A stretch of DNA of 64,000 nt from Pieris napi (GCF_905475465.1 NC_062244.1:818501-882500); one strand, 5' to 3'; positions 34,801 through 46,799 are shown, numbered from the stretch's first letter. Notes: generated by a model from the letters alone, not told the origin. Numbers and translations are program-made.

Positions 34801-37800
34801 TTAATACCTGTATTTCAATGTTTGTGTATGTTTTTGGCTATATATAGTCTATTATTTAATTGTATATTATTATTACAACAAGCCATACCAATATCAAACA
34901 ACTTAATACGTTCCTGCTTCGGAAAGGTAATAACTATAACTACGGTAATACTTGTTATGTTTATATTTTGATTTGCTGTTTTAAAAGAGTACCGAGAGTT
35001 TTTTACGTCGGCTTTTTCTCTCGGCCTACACCCTCTGTCTTCTTTGCCAATGAGATTCATGATTTATTACTGATTACAAAGTATTTAAAATTACGGTCGC
35101 TTTTCAATGTAACTCCAACGATTTTACCACATTATATTTTTTTAAGGTCCTTAGAAGTAAAATATATAATGCGGAAATAGAAGGAAAAAGAGGAGAGACT
35201 GGGGCTGCGCGTGCCAAATAGTGGTAAGCGGTAAGGTAAGCGTGGTAAGCGGTCGCAATTGCTGGCTGTGCTTCGGGTGCGTACCAACTTACTCAGAGAA
35301 GCACCATTTACGCGTGTCTTGTGCACCCTAAACACTATTGTTTGTGAGACAAATATATTTAGTTGCACACTGGTTGAATTCACAGGAATTGCATTATTTA
35401 TAAAATGGTTTAGGTTTTAAAATTTTACTTGTTATGTTTATAGTTTGGTTTTCTATTGTATTAGTATTAAGTTACTGTAAAAATAGGAAATAAGGAAAAT
35501 ACATAAATTTTGGCAGCCTTTATATGCAGGATTATGTACCTTACTAGCCCCGATTTCTGGCTAAATATTAAGTTATGGGTATCACACATCTAACCTATGC
35601 CCCATTCATGTTGGAATTTAAAAGCTAAATCATAATACCTTCACGTATTTAATAGGTCGTCCCTCAAAACTGTTGCCAGCATTCACTACAGTCACAATAT
35701 TCGGATACTCTTGCCCCAATCGGTCAAGGTACGCCTCGATCTGGAATTAATAAATGATTAAATGTAACATAATTTTAATATACCTTCTTAGAATTTAATA
35801 AACCAGAAATCTGTCCCGGCAAGGCACGGCATTTATTTTGTAAAATATTTCTTTTTCAGTCGCTTAATTTCTGAAGATCGTGTGATTTCCGCTCAATTTC
35901 CGTAAAATATTTAGGAAATAAATATAGCCTGGGGATAATATTGCATTCGAATGGCCAATTTTATAAAATTTGAAGTTTATTCGTAAAAATTTTACAAGAT
36001 TAGCTTAAAAGTGAATTATTAATATATGTTATACGAGTATATTCTTAGTAAGTTTCACAATGTATATACAAATAAAAAAGTTTAGTTATTGACTTCGAAT
36101 TGCGTATAATCGAATCAATTCTTTTATACTATTTTTTTAAATCAGCGTGCGATTCTCAACACAGGGTTTACGTACTAATGATGGCTGCTTACCAATGGGC
36201 ATTTATTTATAATATATGTGTAAATAGCACTCGCTTGTACGAAGGAAACCACCGCGAAACGGCTTAGACGTAAAAATTGACGTCAAGCACAAAAAACTGA
36301 TCACATCCTTGACAGAACTACATCCAGAAACAGAAACAACCTAAGGCCAGGACCAAGGCTTGTAGCATTTTTTTATATAAAGAAACTTACATCTGCATAT
36401 CGAGCATAGCTATTATATGGTGCTGCAGCGGCATTACTTCTCATCATTCTCCACTGTTCAAAATTTTCTTCAAACTCTTCAAGCGCTCTAAAACAAATAA
36501 AAATACATTAATATAGTTCATAGATTTTTGCTACCTAAAAAATAAATAAATCGATGACGCTACAACCTTTTTAGGTCTGGGCCTCAGATTTCTGTATCTG
36601 TTTTATGATTTGTCAGTCTAATAGGCAAGTAGGTGATCAGCCCGATACATGCCGTCGACTTTTTGGGTCAAATGCAAGCCGGCTTCCTCACGATGTTTTC
36701 CTTTACTGCTCGAGGGAATGTTAAAGGTGCACATAGAGGGAAAGTCCATTGGTGGCCAGGGTTGGAACCTACGACCTCAGAGATGATGGTCACACGCTGA
36801 AACCATTAGGCCAACACTGCCCTTTTTGTTCTAGTTACGAAAATTAAAATCACGTATGCCTAAAACGTGGACTTATGATTTGTCGTTTGTCTCGGCATAT
36901 TGTATTTAAATGAGTACCTAGGTACATAGCATAAATACAGCTGGTAATATAATACCAGATAGCAATAATTGTACAGCATTAGATTTTTTTTATCTAACAT
37001 TCGGCCAACGAACCTAAGGTGAACCCAGGAGGTTCACCTGATGTTAAGTGATACCGCTGCGCCCCGCCCATGGGCACTCCTTTAACAACTGGTACGCTCT
37101 TTTCTTGAAGTGTTAGAATTGGTTCCAAAATACTTCAATGGGCAGTTGGTTCCACATAGTATGGTGCGCGGCAAAAATTGCCTTAAAAAACGATGTTATG
37201 GAACGACGGACGTCGAGGTGATACGGATGGTATTTTGTATTCTGCCTTGACGTCCAATGATGAAACTTAATGAAATAAAATGAAAACTGATTTATATTAC
37301 ATAGTATCATTAATTGATTACCAACTTTAAATACCTGCCTTGCGATTCTGTAACTCACTTTTCGAAACGAATGCGAAATCGCTGCGAAAACCGCTGTGCG
37401 AGTTCGAAAAGTGAGTTACAGAATCGCAAGGCTGACTGAGTTACATTTTTAGATTGTTTTATTTCAAGTGATATTTGGTACAACTCATTCCGAAGCTGTA
37501 GAATTGTTATGTCTTAGCTAGTAACATTTACATGTGATTTATTTTTAGTTGTTCTTTTTTGCTAGCCAGATAACTACGCTTTATTGTTGGTGCGAGAATC
37601 TGAACATCAATGTGAGAGTCGTAAACTGTATGATCTCGTAAAGTCAAAGTCGACCATGAAAGGGTCATAAAGAGAGTTAACTCTTGTTTATGGCTCTTAC
37701 GAGAAATACAACTATGTTTTCAATTAATTAGTAAAGGTACACTGCCACAGGGACCAAAGTTTTTAAATATGTTTTAATTTTCTATTTATTAATTTTTAAT

Positions 37801-39567
37801 TAATATTATTAGGTTAAGAATATTGTAAATACTGTATATCTGTATGTTAGAAATGTATAATAGACGTGTGGCGACGTGTTTCATATGAAAAAATTTTGAA
37901 TTACCAAAAATTTAAATTTTTGCTAACACCAAAAAGCAAAATCAATATCTCTGAGGCTAGTTTTATAATAATATTAGTAGAAATAACAAATTTAATGATT
38001 GAGGAATTACGAAAACCGTTATTTAAATTGGGCAATTTAATCTTTGGACTAAATTACAGCGATATTTGTTCAAAGATTGATCAAATACAGTTTAGTAAAA
38101 ATCCCTTGAACAACTTATACGATTCTAACAACAAACTAATACCGCGATTCAAGATAATACAGCGACATATATTGGTTAAACAACATATTTAATCTTAATT
38201 GAATCATGTAGCTTATCGTAACTGAAAACGACTATTCCAATTCATATCTTAAGCGACTAATTTCGAATACGGACAAATATTCATATGACAATATAATTTC
38301 TTGAAACAACATTTTATTCTTATTCAAGAATACAGTGCAAGCGAATATTACAGATAGCTTTGAAGACATTGTAGAAACAAAATTCTTGTTGAATTTTTAT
38401 ATTAAGCAATATTACGATAGATTGGTTGCGCGTTATAGGCGTTGTAGGAGCATTCTTGCATAACGCGTTTGTATGACCCCATATAACGCGTTATGTACCA
38501 ATGATTCACATTTAACTTTTCTCGTTAAACGGGATTTTAGTCGGAAAATTAAGAAAAAACTATATTATTAACGAAATATGTGCGTACATATCATTAAAAA
38601 TGTCACAGTACAGAAATATAACGTGTGAAATTACCGCGTTATATGGGGGAATACCCGTGTTATACGAGGGACTGCAATCGCGTAATATGAAAATATTTTT
38701 ACTACATACCTATATACATTATCCCGTTCAACATAATGCCGCAGACCACGTTTGTCCAGGGCATTCAAAAACTGGTCTTTGAATGCTGGTTTGACCATTA
38801 TACTGGCGTCTCTTCCTCCAACCATACCAACACTCCAAACATCCAGGTCCAACTCCACCTGGAGCTGAGTAAGGAAGGCTATATCATCTTGGTTCCGAAG
38901 TCCCACACCGTGTACTGTGTAACTGAAAATTTACTTAATTAGACCATAAACTAGATGATTCAATTTTAATCTTTGGATGGATATGAGTGTTTCACAGTGT
39001 TGGCCTAGTGGCCTCAGGGTGCGACTCTCATCCTTGAGGTCGTATGTTCGATCCCTGGCCACCAATGGACTGTGTTAGTGCGCATTTAACATTTGCTTCA
39101 ACTATGAAGGAAAACGTGAGGAAACTGGCTTGCCTTAGACCCAAAACGTCGACGGCATGTATCTGTTACAGGAGGCAGATCACCTACTTGCCTTTTAGAT
39201 TGACAAACAATCACGAAAAAGATACATCTGAGGCCGAGACCTAAAACGGTGCCACTGATTTCTTATGAGTGTTTCACAACAGTGTTGATAATGAAAATTA
39301 ATGTCGCTGGATAAGTAATTGTATTTTGTATTTCTTTTTCATATATGTAGCTGTAATCAAACAAATATGTTCCTTTCTTCTCTATACACTTAATCTAAAG
39401 TAATTACAAAGTGTGCCGACGTTTGTTACTTGTCATGGAACGTACCTTCAACATTTATTTTCGTACTTTTGTATAATACATGTATAATATACTTACCCAA
39501 TATATTGTTCATGTTTGGCAGACACAAAATTGATAAAAAACAATATTAAAAAAACCCTGCCGTCCAT
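31805..39567 (-). CDS. Zinc carboxypeptidase A-type precursor (M14A), gene B
   Basis: Second of three tandem paralogues. Coding exons: 39567-39497, 38922-38710, 36487-36391, 35740-35639, 34393-34178, 33437-33012, 31969-31805; 429 residues, intron phases 2,2,0,0,0,0 as in A and C. Signal peptide MDGRVFLILFFINFVSA, then propeptide (exons 2-3). Catalytic set: HSRE (His69, Arg71, Glu72), DLNRNFD (Asn144, Arg145), IHTYGS (His196, Tyr198), LYAASGTSQDYA (Tyr248; Gln255) and YTLELPD (Glu270). The Cys pair corresponding to 138-161 is present. It is closest to gene A: exon 5 differs at 13 of 72 residues, while exon 6 is clearly more diverged. Predicted secreted digestive exopeptidase. A foldback element starts 25 bases inside intron 6. 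Confidence 0.93.
32020..32420 (+). mobile_element. LINE 3' fragment, VPFGVETFGPRG family (intron 6 of gene B)
   Basis: The plus strand encodes SLSNFDFVPFGVETFGPRGS and SSAQALIKDLSWR, then a frameshifted GAFLAQRIS..QRGNAAS block and the shared 3' UTR (agggaccaaactttttaaattt). It is one of the longest copies of the family here. Confidence 0.75.
32780..32987. mobile_element. Foldback MITE, family H, long copy (intron 6 of gene B)
   Basis: The ends CCTTGCGATTCTGTAACTCA are inverted at both sides. A second long inverted segment (gagtcgtgaagcagtcattttacgattt...) makes almost the whole 208 bp self-complementary around a short loop. No clean duplication was found. It ends 24 bases from the exon 6 donor of gene B. 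Confidence 0.85.
34980..35060 (+). repeat. LINE 3' UTR fragment (intron 4 of gene B)
   Basis: The string gagttttttacgtcggctttttctctcggcctacaccctctgtcttctttgcc is the reverse complement of 23.1-23.16 kb, so it is the same LINE family in opposite orientation. Confidence 0.6.
36140..36370 (+). mobile_element. Degenerate SINE copy (intron 3 of gene B)
   Basis: Retains cagcgtgcgattctcaacac, a gaaggaaaccaccgcgaaacgg block, gacgtcaagcacaaaaaactgatcacatcc and ggccaggaccaaggcttgtagca, all aligned to the SINE body. The B box is lost. Confidence 0.5.
36541..36822 (-). mobile_element. tRNA-derived SINE, copy 6 (intron 2 of gene B)
   Basis: Reverse complement of the family: the tail (gctacaacctttttaggtctgggcctcag) is at the left and the head (caacactg) at the right. 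Body intact, B box modified. It begins about 55 bases upstream of exon 3 in gene orientation. Confidence 0.88.
37010..37280 (-). mobile_element. LINE 3' fragment (intron 2 of gene B)
   Basis: The minus strand reads YHPYHLDVRRSITSFFKAIF and AAHHTMWNQLPIEVF, the conserved HPYHLDxxRS...FLPRTxxLWNxLPxxVF block of Jockey-group LINEs. Confidence 0.75.
37338..37431. mobile_element. Foldback MITE, family H, short copy (intron 2 of gene B)
   Basis: A 94-bp element with about 28-bp inverted ends (CCTTGCGATTCTGTAACTCA...), flanked by a CTG duplication (37335-37337 and 37432-37434). Same ends as the 208-bp copy at 32.8 kb, with a short GC-richer centre. Confidence 0.88.
37735..37862 (+). repeat. LINE 3' UTR fragment (VETFGP family)
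   Basis: aaaggtacactgccacagggaccaaagtttttaaatat and the following AT-rich tail match the shared 3' UTR of this family. No coding is retained. Confidence 0.6.
37866..38192 (+). other. Unassigned 108-codon open frame (intron 2 of gene B)
   Basis: The frame starts MWRRVSYEKILNYQKFKFLL, is rich in Ile, Lys and Asn, and has no motif I recognise. It lies in an intron, plus strand, directly after a LINE 3' UTR fragment. Base composition alone could produce it. Listed for completeness; probably not a gene. Confidence 0.15.
38997..39263 (+). mobile_element. tRNA-derived SINE, copy 7, with 15-bp target duplication (intron 1 of gene B)
   Basis: TATGAGTGTTTCACA at 38982-38996 is repeated exactly at 39264-39278. 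The element between has A and B boxes (ggcctagtggcctcag, ggtcgtatgttcgatccc) and the standard body with small deletions. This gives precise element borders for the family. Confidence 0.92.
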
Positions 39568-39594
39568 TCTAGCCGCCCCATTCTCTATCAATGA

Positions 39595-39615
39595 GTTGAT
39601 AAACACATGTTATCA
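39595..39615 (-). promoter_or_regulatory. Paired GATA motifs upstream of gene B
   Basis: GATAA occurs on the plus strand at 39598-39602 and on the minus strand at 39610-39614, about 30-47 bases upstream of the gene B ATG. Inference: a midgut GATA-factor site, as in gene A. No TATA box is obvious. Confidence 0.4.
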
Positions 39616-39689
39616 AACACTAATCTTTGAAATGAGTTATACGAATTTGATATTATCTGTACTCTTTGATTATTAGAATTAGAATTACT

Positions 39690-39830
39690 TACGAATAAGT
39701 ATCACAAGCGAGGAAATGTACAATGTAAAGGGACGAAACTTTTAAATTTGTTTTAATTTCCTATTTATCAGTTTTTAATTATTATTATTACTTAGGTCAA
39801 GAATATTGTATATGTATACTTATCTTGAAG
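39690..39830 (+). repeat. LINE 3' UTR fragment (VETFGP family) upstream of gene B
   Basis: Decayed match: cgaataagtatcac.aagcgaggaaatg...gggacgaaacttttaaatttgttttaatt. It lies about 120 bases upstream of the gene B start codon. Confidence 0.55.
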
Positions 39831-40579
39831 TTAAATATTCAAAGATACTGGATAGAAATGACAATTCGAAATCTATGTTGCACGTTTCTTCTCTAAATTT
39901 CCAATGTAAAATAAGGTTAAATAATAAAAAAATACTACGATAAAATCAATATCGTTTCAATAACATGCTTGTCCCTGTGGTTAATAAAGGCGTACAAGTA
40001 TTGGCAAAAGTTAATTTGGCCGAACATTACCATTCCTAACTCGATCGAGGTCAACGACTTTACATATTAAGATAAGGGTATGTACACGTAGAAAATTGAA
40101 AAAAAATACTGGATCCCTCCTAAGCAACGGTATTTCCTCAAGACTTTGTTATGTAGACTTCTGCGCTAGATATATTTTCAACCGCATGAAAATGAGGGTA
40201 GGCTTGCGAATAAAAATAAATCTACCCACGTATTCTTGGAATAAGTGGCTTGGATGCAGGCACTCCTCATCTGTTTCACTAATCATTGCGTGCACAATCA
40301 GCAGACTTTTCTCAGGGTTTGGAGAACAAAGAACATATGGTTGTATCAAAATGTCAGAGACCTCAATTGTAATATGGAAAGTTTTCTAATGATGTAATCG
40401 TAATAACTGAGACGTGGGTTATTTATTGGTAGTGTGTTCCACTTTGATATCTTTGACAATAGATATGTCAACGCTGTATCAGACACAACCGCAAAATCTG
40501 TCCCTTACAAACTTACATATCTTGTGCAGATGGCGCTCTCATTGCTGTTTTCAAGTCGCTTATTTCTATAACCTTTGAT

Positions 40580-40870
40580 AGTTAACTCAACTTAGTTTTG
40601 AAGTGTGGGTGGCAATGACAGGGTGACAGAAGTTCAATTCGATCGCTTTGGCAAGAGACCAAACGGCTTTACTTCCAGAAGGATACCAAGCAAGTTTGTT
40701 CCCAACACGCCTGATGTGATCAAATCTGCCCTTACGACTTAGCAGCTTCATTAAAAACTTTATTTTTGAGTCGCAAGTCGGAGGCTTTACGGGCTCGAGC
40801 ATCCGCCCAGGCCTTAAGCTTCAGCCTTAATAAGCAGCTTCTTTGTTTTTAACAGCCACAATACACGGGG
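40580..40870 (-). pseudogene. LINE ORF2 fragment (linker before the reverse transcriptase)
   Basis: The minus strand reads ARKASDLRLKNKVFNEAAKS, then after a frame change RKGRFDHIRRVGNKLAWYPS and GSKAVWSLAKAIELNF. This corresponds to the VGxRLxxYPxGSKxFWSLAKAxxxNF segment of CR1/Jockey-group polyproteins. It is an isolated internal fragment, so it is a relic. Confidence 0.65.
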
Positions 40871-41184
40871 CAATGAACCGAGTCGACCTTTGTAATCAAG
40901 TGAAACGTAAACGTTCTATAACTTGTCGTCCAAGATAAAAGAGCTTGACATAATATGTCACGACTCATTGTCCAGTTTCCGGTCGAAATTGAGGCTGTAC
41001 TTGTCATATTGGTTATTATTTTTTTATATCCTGTATGTTTAGTTAGTAATGTATGTCTTTGTTTTAGATAGCTAAGCTAGATTAATTATATTTGTTAATG
41101 CTGATTATCCACAACTGGGTGCGCCATTACGTTAATCTTTAGAACATACATAAATCTGAATGGCAACTCCAGTGAACTATTCAA

Positions 41185-41390
41185 TAATAATAATATAGCT
41201 TTATTTTGTTCCGTAAAAATACAAAGACATTAACAGTAAGGCAATTCACAACTTTCTACTTTTTCTCTCCAGCGATCTTTCCTCCGCCATCATCGCAATT
41301 TCGTCTGTCCATCTGACACAAGGCCACCTGTCGTCATTATACCTATACCGTATGTAAACAAGTAAATACCAATTCTTATAAAAAAACCAA
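41185..41390 (-). mobile_element. LINE 3' fragment (GRPRVRWTDEIA tail)
   Basis: The minus strand encodes DRWPCVRWTDEIAMMAEERS (frame decayed), then an AATAAAGC signal and an (ATT)n tail. It is a 5'-truncated relative of the 7.3-kb LINE family. Confidence 0.65.
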
Positions 41391-41879
41391 GAACGTGCTC
41401 ATGCTACTTCTGATATTGCAAGTGTCCAAAGGCGGAGGACTGTAACGTAATAAGAATTTTAAAGTTTAACTATTTTTACTAAAAGCGCTATAAAAAATAT
41501 TTACAATAATTCAATTTACCATATAATTTAGATAATAATACATATTAGTGCTAATCTCGAACCAGTCATATCTACTTTGATTTAATCAATGTTACCAATC
41601 GATATTCAATACAATATCCAAAAATGTAAGTCAAATTAATTTTCATTTAACATATTCATTCGTAAAATTTATTATATGCTCTTCCTACAAAAACTGTATA
41701 TTGTATTTGATGGTGACTTTTGATAGTAACATATGCAAAATTAGTAGGAATCAGGTTACTTTACCGAACTGTAAGAATCTTCTTAATGATTCACTTGTTT
41801 ATTAATAACCAGCGTTGGCGTTGAAAAAGTCACCACCAACAGTTTTAAGATTATATAACTATTTAAAGATATATATAAA

Positions 41880-42220
41880 GCGATTGACAAGTAGAATATA
41901 CAAGGCAACCGTGGATGGTGAAATCGGGTTGGGAAGGCCTTGTCACACATTACATTCCTGGACCAAATCCAGGAGGTACTAGAGAAGTTTATGACGGTGT
42001 GGTTTATGACACTTTCATTTGAATAATTGTAATGTAGGTAGGGAGGGTAAAACTTGCTGAGTTTCTTGCCCGTTCTTCTCAGAACAAGGCCTCCTGGTAG
42101 TTTTGCGAACGGATGACGTAGTCTTGCTCTTTCGCGAATTTTGTAAACGTTTTTGACATTCATAAGCATGCCCTAAGACGCATCTAAATTGAATAAACGT
42201 ATTTTGATTTGATTTGAAGA
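41880..42220 (+). repeat. LINE 3' UTR with TTGAT-type tail
   Basis: A moderately GC-rich segment containing ccttgtcacacattacattcctggaccaaatccagg and ttgcccgttcttctcag. It ends gaataaacgtattttgatttgatttg, a CR1-group style tandem tail. No coding domain is retained. Confidence 0.5.
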
Positions 42221-42229
42221 GACGGTATA

Positions 42230-43475
42230 AGTAAAAAGTGCATAACCGATGAGCATGCATGGTGAATGTCATGGATGAAGCGAGAGAGGTATGTCAGTAG
42301 CAAGTGGAGATCCGTGGTCTCTTACTGATATAAATAAATAAAATAATTAAATGTATGTACTTATTTAACTATGTATTGAATCTCTCTTTAATCGGCATCT
42401 CATGTCTAAGCGTCGTGGTCAGAAAAGAAGCTTCTAGAGCGGACTATCTGTCTCCACCGGTTTCTGTCCAGCGCTTCTCTTATGATAGTGTACAGTTTTG
42501 TGGACGATGAGCGAAGGTCCATCTGGTTGATGAACGGCCAAATGTATTGAATATAGATTATAATAAGATAGACCAATATGTGATTTTAATAGTATATTTG
42601 TACACGCCCAACTCAAATTTACAGTAACAACATTTTTTTTTACTCTATGTACTAAATTGAAAATAAGTTTAATATGCAGAATTCTCTGGTAAATTTAGTT
42701 TGATCCCCGCTTCCACATCCGTCACTGCACGAGCCAAAATAATCCAATCCATCCGCACCACCTTTCTGGCTGGAAATCTTCCAGAGTTTACAAAACATTT
42801 CCTTCTGTCAACCAGTGAGTGGAAAACCTTTCAAGGACGTTGGAACAGCGTTGGACTTTTAAGAAATAGCTGTTTTTGGCTGCGAGCTTTATTTTCTTAA
42901 GTTATAAAAAAATTTACAATTATAATTTTTCTAAAACTTTCTAAAAAAATTTACAATTATTTTTTACAATTATTATTTTACAATTATAATCTGAGTCTTT
43001 AGACATTCAATAAGACGTGCATTTCTCTCGGCTTTTCTTACACTTTACGAATGTTATTTAAATACATTTGGGAATCATCCTGTATGATACTTTAACAAGA
43101 TTTAAACCAATATATTATTATCCTTATAAGGTGTAAAATGAATTGTGAGTACACAGCCTTATAAGTGATTGCTAAGCTTATTAACCAGCTCATACTACAC
43201 ACCCACATACCACGCACTTAGCCCTTTAGGTTAAGCCATAAAGAAAATCGGGAAATGCGATACATAAAAGATAATAAGAACATTTTTCTCTAGCGAATAT
43301 AATTGAACAGGAAATAAACATTTACTTTTTAAACGAAGACTCTTTCAATGTTTTTTGTCTTGTATTTCAGTTTGTCAAGATATGTAACATAAGGATAGAT
43401 ATATATGAGTATTTAAAAAAAATCTGAGAATAATTAAAGTAACCATTTTATATCGTTTATTAAAACCTAACCATA
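42230..43475. other. No feature recognised
   Basis: Intergenic AT-rich DNA between genes B and C, including a small local direct repeat (aaaaaaatttacaattat) near 42.9 kb. Confidence 0.4.
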
Positions 43476-43479
43476 ACAA

Positions 43480-43600
43480 TCAAATATACACTATTTCCAA
43501 TTTTCTTGACAAATTTTTAAAGTTTGGTCCCAGTGGCAGTATATCTTTAACGCTGGCAGGTGCACAGAAAGCACCAGGTCTAACCATTTATTATTATTAT
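43480..43600 (-). repeat. LINE 3' UTR fragment (VETFGP family)
   Basis: The reverse complement shows the cagcgttaaagatatactgccactgggaccaaactttaaa block of the family, preceded by a remnant of gctggtgctttc. Confidence 0.6.
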
Positions 43601-44370
43601 TTGTATTACTAATCCTAACTTAAGATATTTACAAATTAGTAATATCTTTAATTTCCTGATCAACCTGCATCGAAACGTCGCGTTTAGAAAATCATTAAAT
43701 ATAGTTTTAGGTACGCAATTTCCACTTACATCCGTTGAGGAAGTTTTAATTCATTTTAAATAATTGTTATACTAAATTATCTTTAATATCAAAAGATGGC
43801 ACTGTACCAAATACAATTTTAAATTTATTTTTCCCAATGCAACGTTCTTTTTCGCGCGGAAAAATATGTCTCCGCATCTACGACAAATACTCGTGTTATC
43901 TGTACAAAGTTTACTGTCTATGGTTATTTATGGTACTCAGCAAGGAGGTTCTATTGAATTCTATTAAACTTCGAAGCTTTAGCCAAGTTAGCAAAAAGTT
44001 TTACTGATAAATCGGGCTGATTTGCAGATATTCATAGAACTTTTTCCAGAATAATTGGAAAACAGATGTAAAAATATTATGCAATCTGTATTGGCTGAGG
44101 TATAAAGCGCTGTGAAAGAGTACAACTATGTTGATAATATATGTTGGAGAGATATCGATATGGACATCGTCATTAGCGGGTTTAGTGGGCGTCATGTGGG
44201 TAAAGTGCAAGTACAAAAGACAGAAATAATCATCATACCTACAGTATTTAATTTAGATTGATTCGTTTTAACATTACAAATAACATTTAAATTCTTTCAT
44301 TCGTACTTTTATTCGTTAAGTAATGATTATAAATTATGAAATAATTAAATAATAACAAAACAAATCGAAT

Positions 44371-44564
44371 CATTTAAATAAAAAACTTTTTAACCGGATT
44401 AAAGTTATGTATTATTACAAATTTACAATTATTTAACATAATTTTAAATTTATCCGACATTTCGCGTGCTTTACAGCGTGCGTGGTCACGGTGACTGAAG
44501 ACAAAAGGCATTGCATTATCTATTACATAACTTTAATCCGGTTAAAAAGTTTTTTCTTTAAATG
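44371..44564. mobile_element. MITE with about 40-bp inverted repeats
   Basis: The left end catttaaataaaaaactttttaaccggattaaagttatgta is matched by its inverse at the right end with one mismatch in the first 30 bases. The interior holds a short GC-rich core (tttcgcgtgctttacagcgtgcgtggtcacggtgactga). 194 bp, no coding; duplication not resolved. Confidence 0.8.
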
Positions 44565-45174
44565 TGTAAAGGTTATGTCAATAAAAGACAATACTAAATC
44601 AAATCCCATCAAATTATGATTCTTAAAATAAATAAATGTAATTTCAATTATTAACCAAAGCAACAATAAAAATAAACGGTCAATTTAATCGATCAGAAAA
44701 TTTCCTAATAGTCGGAGCATTTGTGCACAATTTGTATCAAGCAGATACAAGATAGCTTGTGTTCGATTCTCAACTCCAAGATCGCAAGTTCAAGACTCGG
44801 CTGTGCACCTAAAAATCAAGAAGGCAGGTGCCGTAAGAATGTACCTATTACTAAACAGACCACAGAGTTGCGGGCCTTCATACATATTTTTTACAGTTAT
44901 TTTTACTTTACTCCCAATCTTCCAATAACATTTTTATGATTGCTTATTGCATTCCTGTTGATAATATCGTGAGAATTAATGAAAAATTAACAAAGACACC
45001 AAAAAGACTAATGATTCGTCCCGTCTTCGCTTTATTCTAAAGTGATTAATCACCATTACAAAGGTAATTTAATACGATATAAATGTGTTTAGAAATAAAT
45101 AATAAGCCCCTGCACTGTAACAAAAATTATTATTTTATTTCCTATTTATTTCATATCATTTATATTTAAATTTT

Positions 45175-46360
45175 TGAAGTTATACTTCTTTTGGCGCGTT
45201 TACTCTCAATATCAACAGATATTGAGAGTAAATTTTTACGATGCGCGCGCATAGCGTCACAAAAAACCGACACCCTGAAGTAAGCATAGTCAACATTCTA
45301 AAATAAAAAATGTCCATTTCTTTAATTACGTACAAATATTTTTTTGTGATATTCAAATAAACTTTTTAACTAGATTATGCGTTAGAATAAAACTTTCAAT
45401 GTATTCCTTTTTTCTATTGTTAGTGTTATTTTTTCTACAAACGTAGAATAAGGCGAAAGATAAATTAAAAGATTTTATCTTGTTACGCCAAAGAAGTAAA
45501 ACTTCATAGTCTAGTCGACAAGTTGAAAATGGAACAAAATAGAGATACTACTCTTAAAATTATGTGCGATAGCTCATTGGATCCGGAATGACGTCTAGAA
45601 AAATGTGCTAAAAGCGTGTATTAGCACATAAAAAATTGCATAAGTTATAGACCATTAAAGATGAAAAAATAATGGCATTTAGTTTTTTGCCAATATTTAA
45701 TAAACTATTAATATTTAAGAAATTTCAAATAAAGATTCTGAAAGAGGAGGAAATTTCTAATAAAAAACTGCAGACTCCCAGAACTCTATCTCCATTATTT
45801 ATAATGTTAATTTAACGCTGAAAATAGGTCTGCGGTTGACATTTTTTGGATTCGCGCGTGGCGTCAAAAGCGACTACGGCACATTAATTAATTTATTTAA
45901 GGTATTGAATATTTTTTTTTAAATTTGAAAAAATTATGGTGTGTTCTGAACACTATAATTAATTTATTCCCGTTGAAAATTTTACTTAAAGTTAATTTTT
46001 CAACAAGTTAAATAATTGTTAACTAACGAAATTTTCTCGAACGACCGTCTTAATTGTAAGTGAAAAAAAATGTTTAAATAATGGTCGTAAAAATATTTCG
46101 CTTCGTAGAGCCTTTCTTACATACATACTTAACAAGATCGTGCCATAAAAGTTAAAAAAATATTTATACTTTGTTTTTTACTTAAACAAAAACTTAAAAA
46201 TCCATGTAATGATGTTAAAAAAAATTTTTTTTTTCTAGACGTCATTCCGGATCCAATGAGCTATCGCACATAATTTTAAGAGTAGTATCTCTATTTTGTT
46301 CCATTTTCAACTTGTCGACTAGACTATCAAACGCGTTTACATAACACACACATTTTTTTA
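45175..46360 (+). mobile_element. TIR element, family T, copy 3, split by a family M element
   Basis: Left end gaagttatacttcttttggcgcg at about 45177. Right end acgccaaagaagtaaaacttca is cut by the 819-bp family M insertion, after which the family sequence resumes (aacgcgtttacataacacacac). An internal hairpin (tttactctcaatatc with its inverse) lies at about 45200-45233. Confidence 0.75.
45508..46326. mobile_element. TIR element (MITE), family M, copy 2
   Basis: 819 bp with about 95-bp inverted repeats starting TAGTCTAGTCGACAAGTTGA and running through ggatccggaatgacgtctag. TCA duplication at 45505-45507 and 46327-46329. The interior matches copy 1 at roughly 85-90% by eye. No transposase frame. 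Confidence 0.92.
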
Positions 46361-46799
46361 AATCACTTTGGCATAAATATATAGATTACCTTGAGAAACG
46401 ATATAGGTTATTAATAATATTAATTTTATATTTATTATTTATATTTGTTTAATATAAAGGTCAGCCAACAGCCTTTGCACAATAGTAAATAGGTCATTAA
46501 GTGCTGACACAGCTTGCGTTTAATAAGCCACATGAAGCCTTTTCGCGGTCCTGGCACCGACCGAATCTCTAAAGCCGAACATTAAATAAGTGGGTCACTG
46601 ACTCGCGTCCACACCACGATGCGTCTGTAAGCACTCAGGCCTTGCACGGCGTCACCAATAGTGTACTATTTTTCCTAACTAAAGCTGTCATAAATAGATC
46701 GCTATTCGCGACCAATGCCCTCCTATATATAATCTTAAAAACTACTACATTGATCAAAGTATAAAGAAGTATTCGTAATCTTCTTTTCTTTGTTTGATT

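Noticed and set aside
42015..42272. Arg/Lys-rich minus-strand frame as a nuclear protein
   Set aside because: It is antisense to a LINE 3' UTR with a TTGAT tail on the plus strand and has no acceptor or donor signals.
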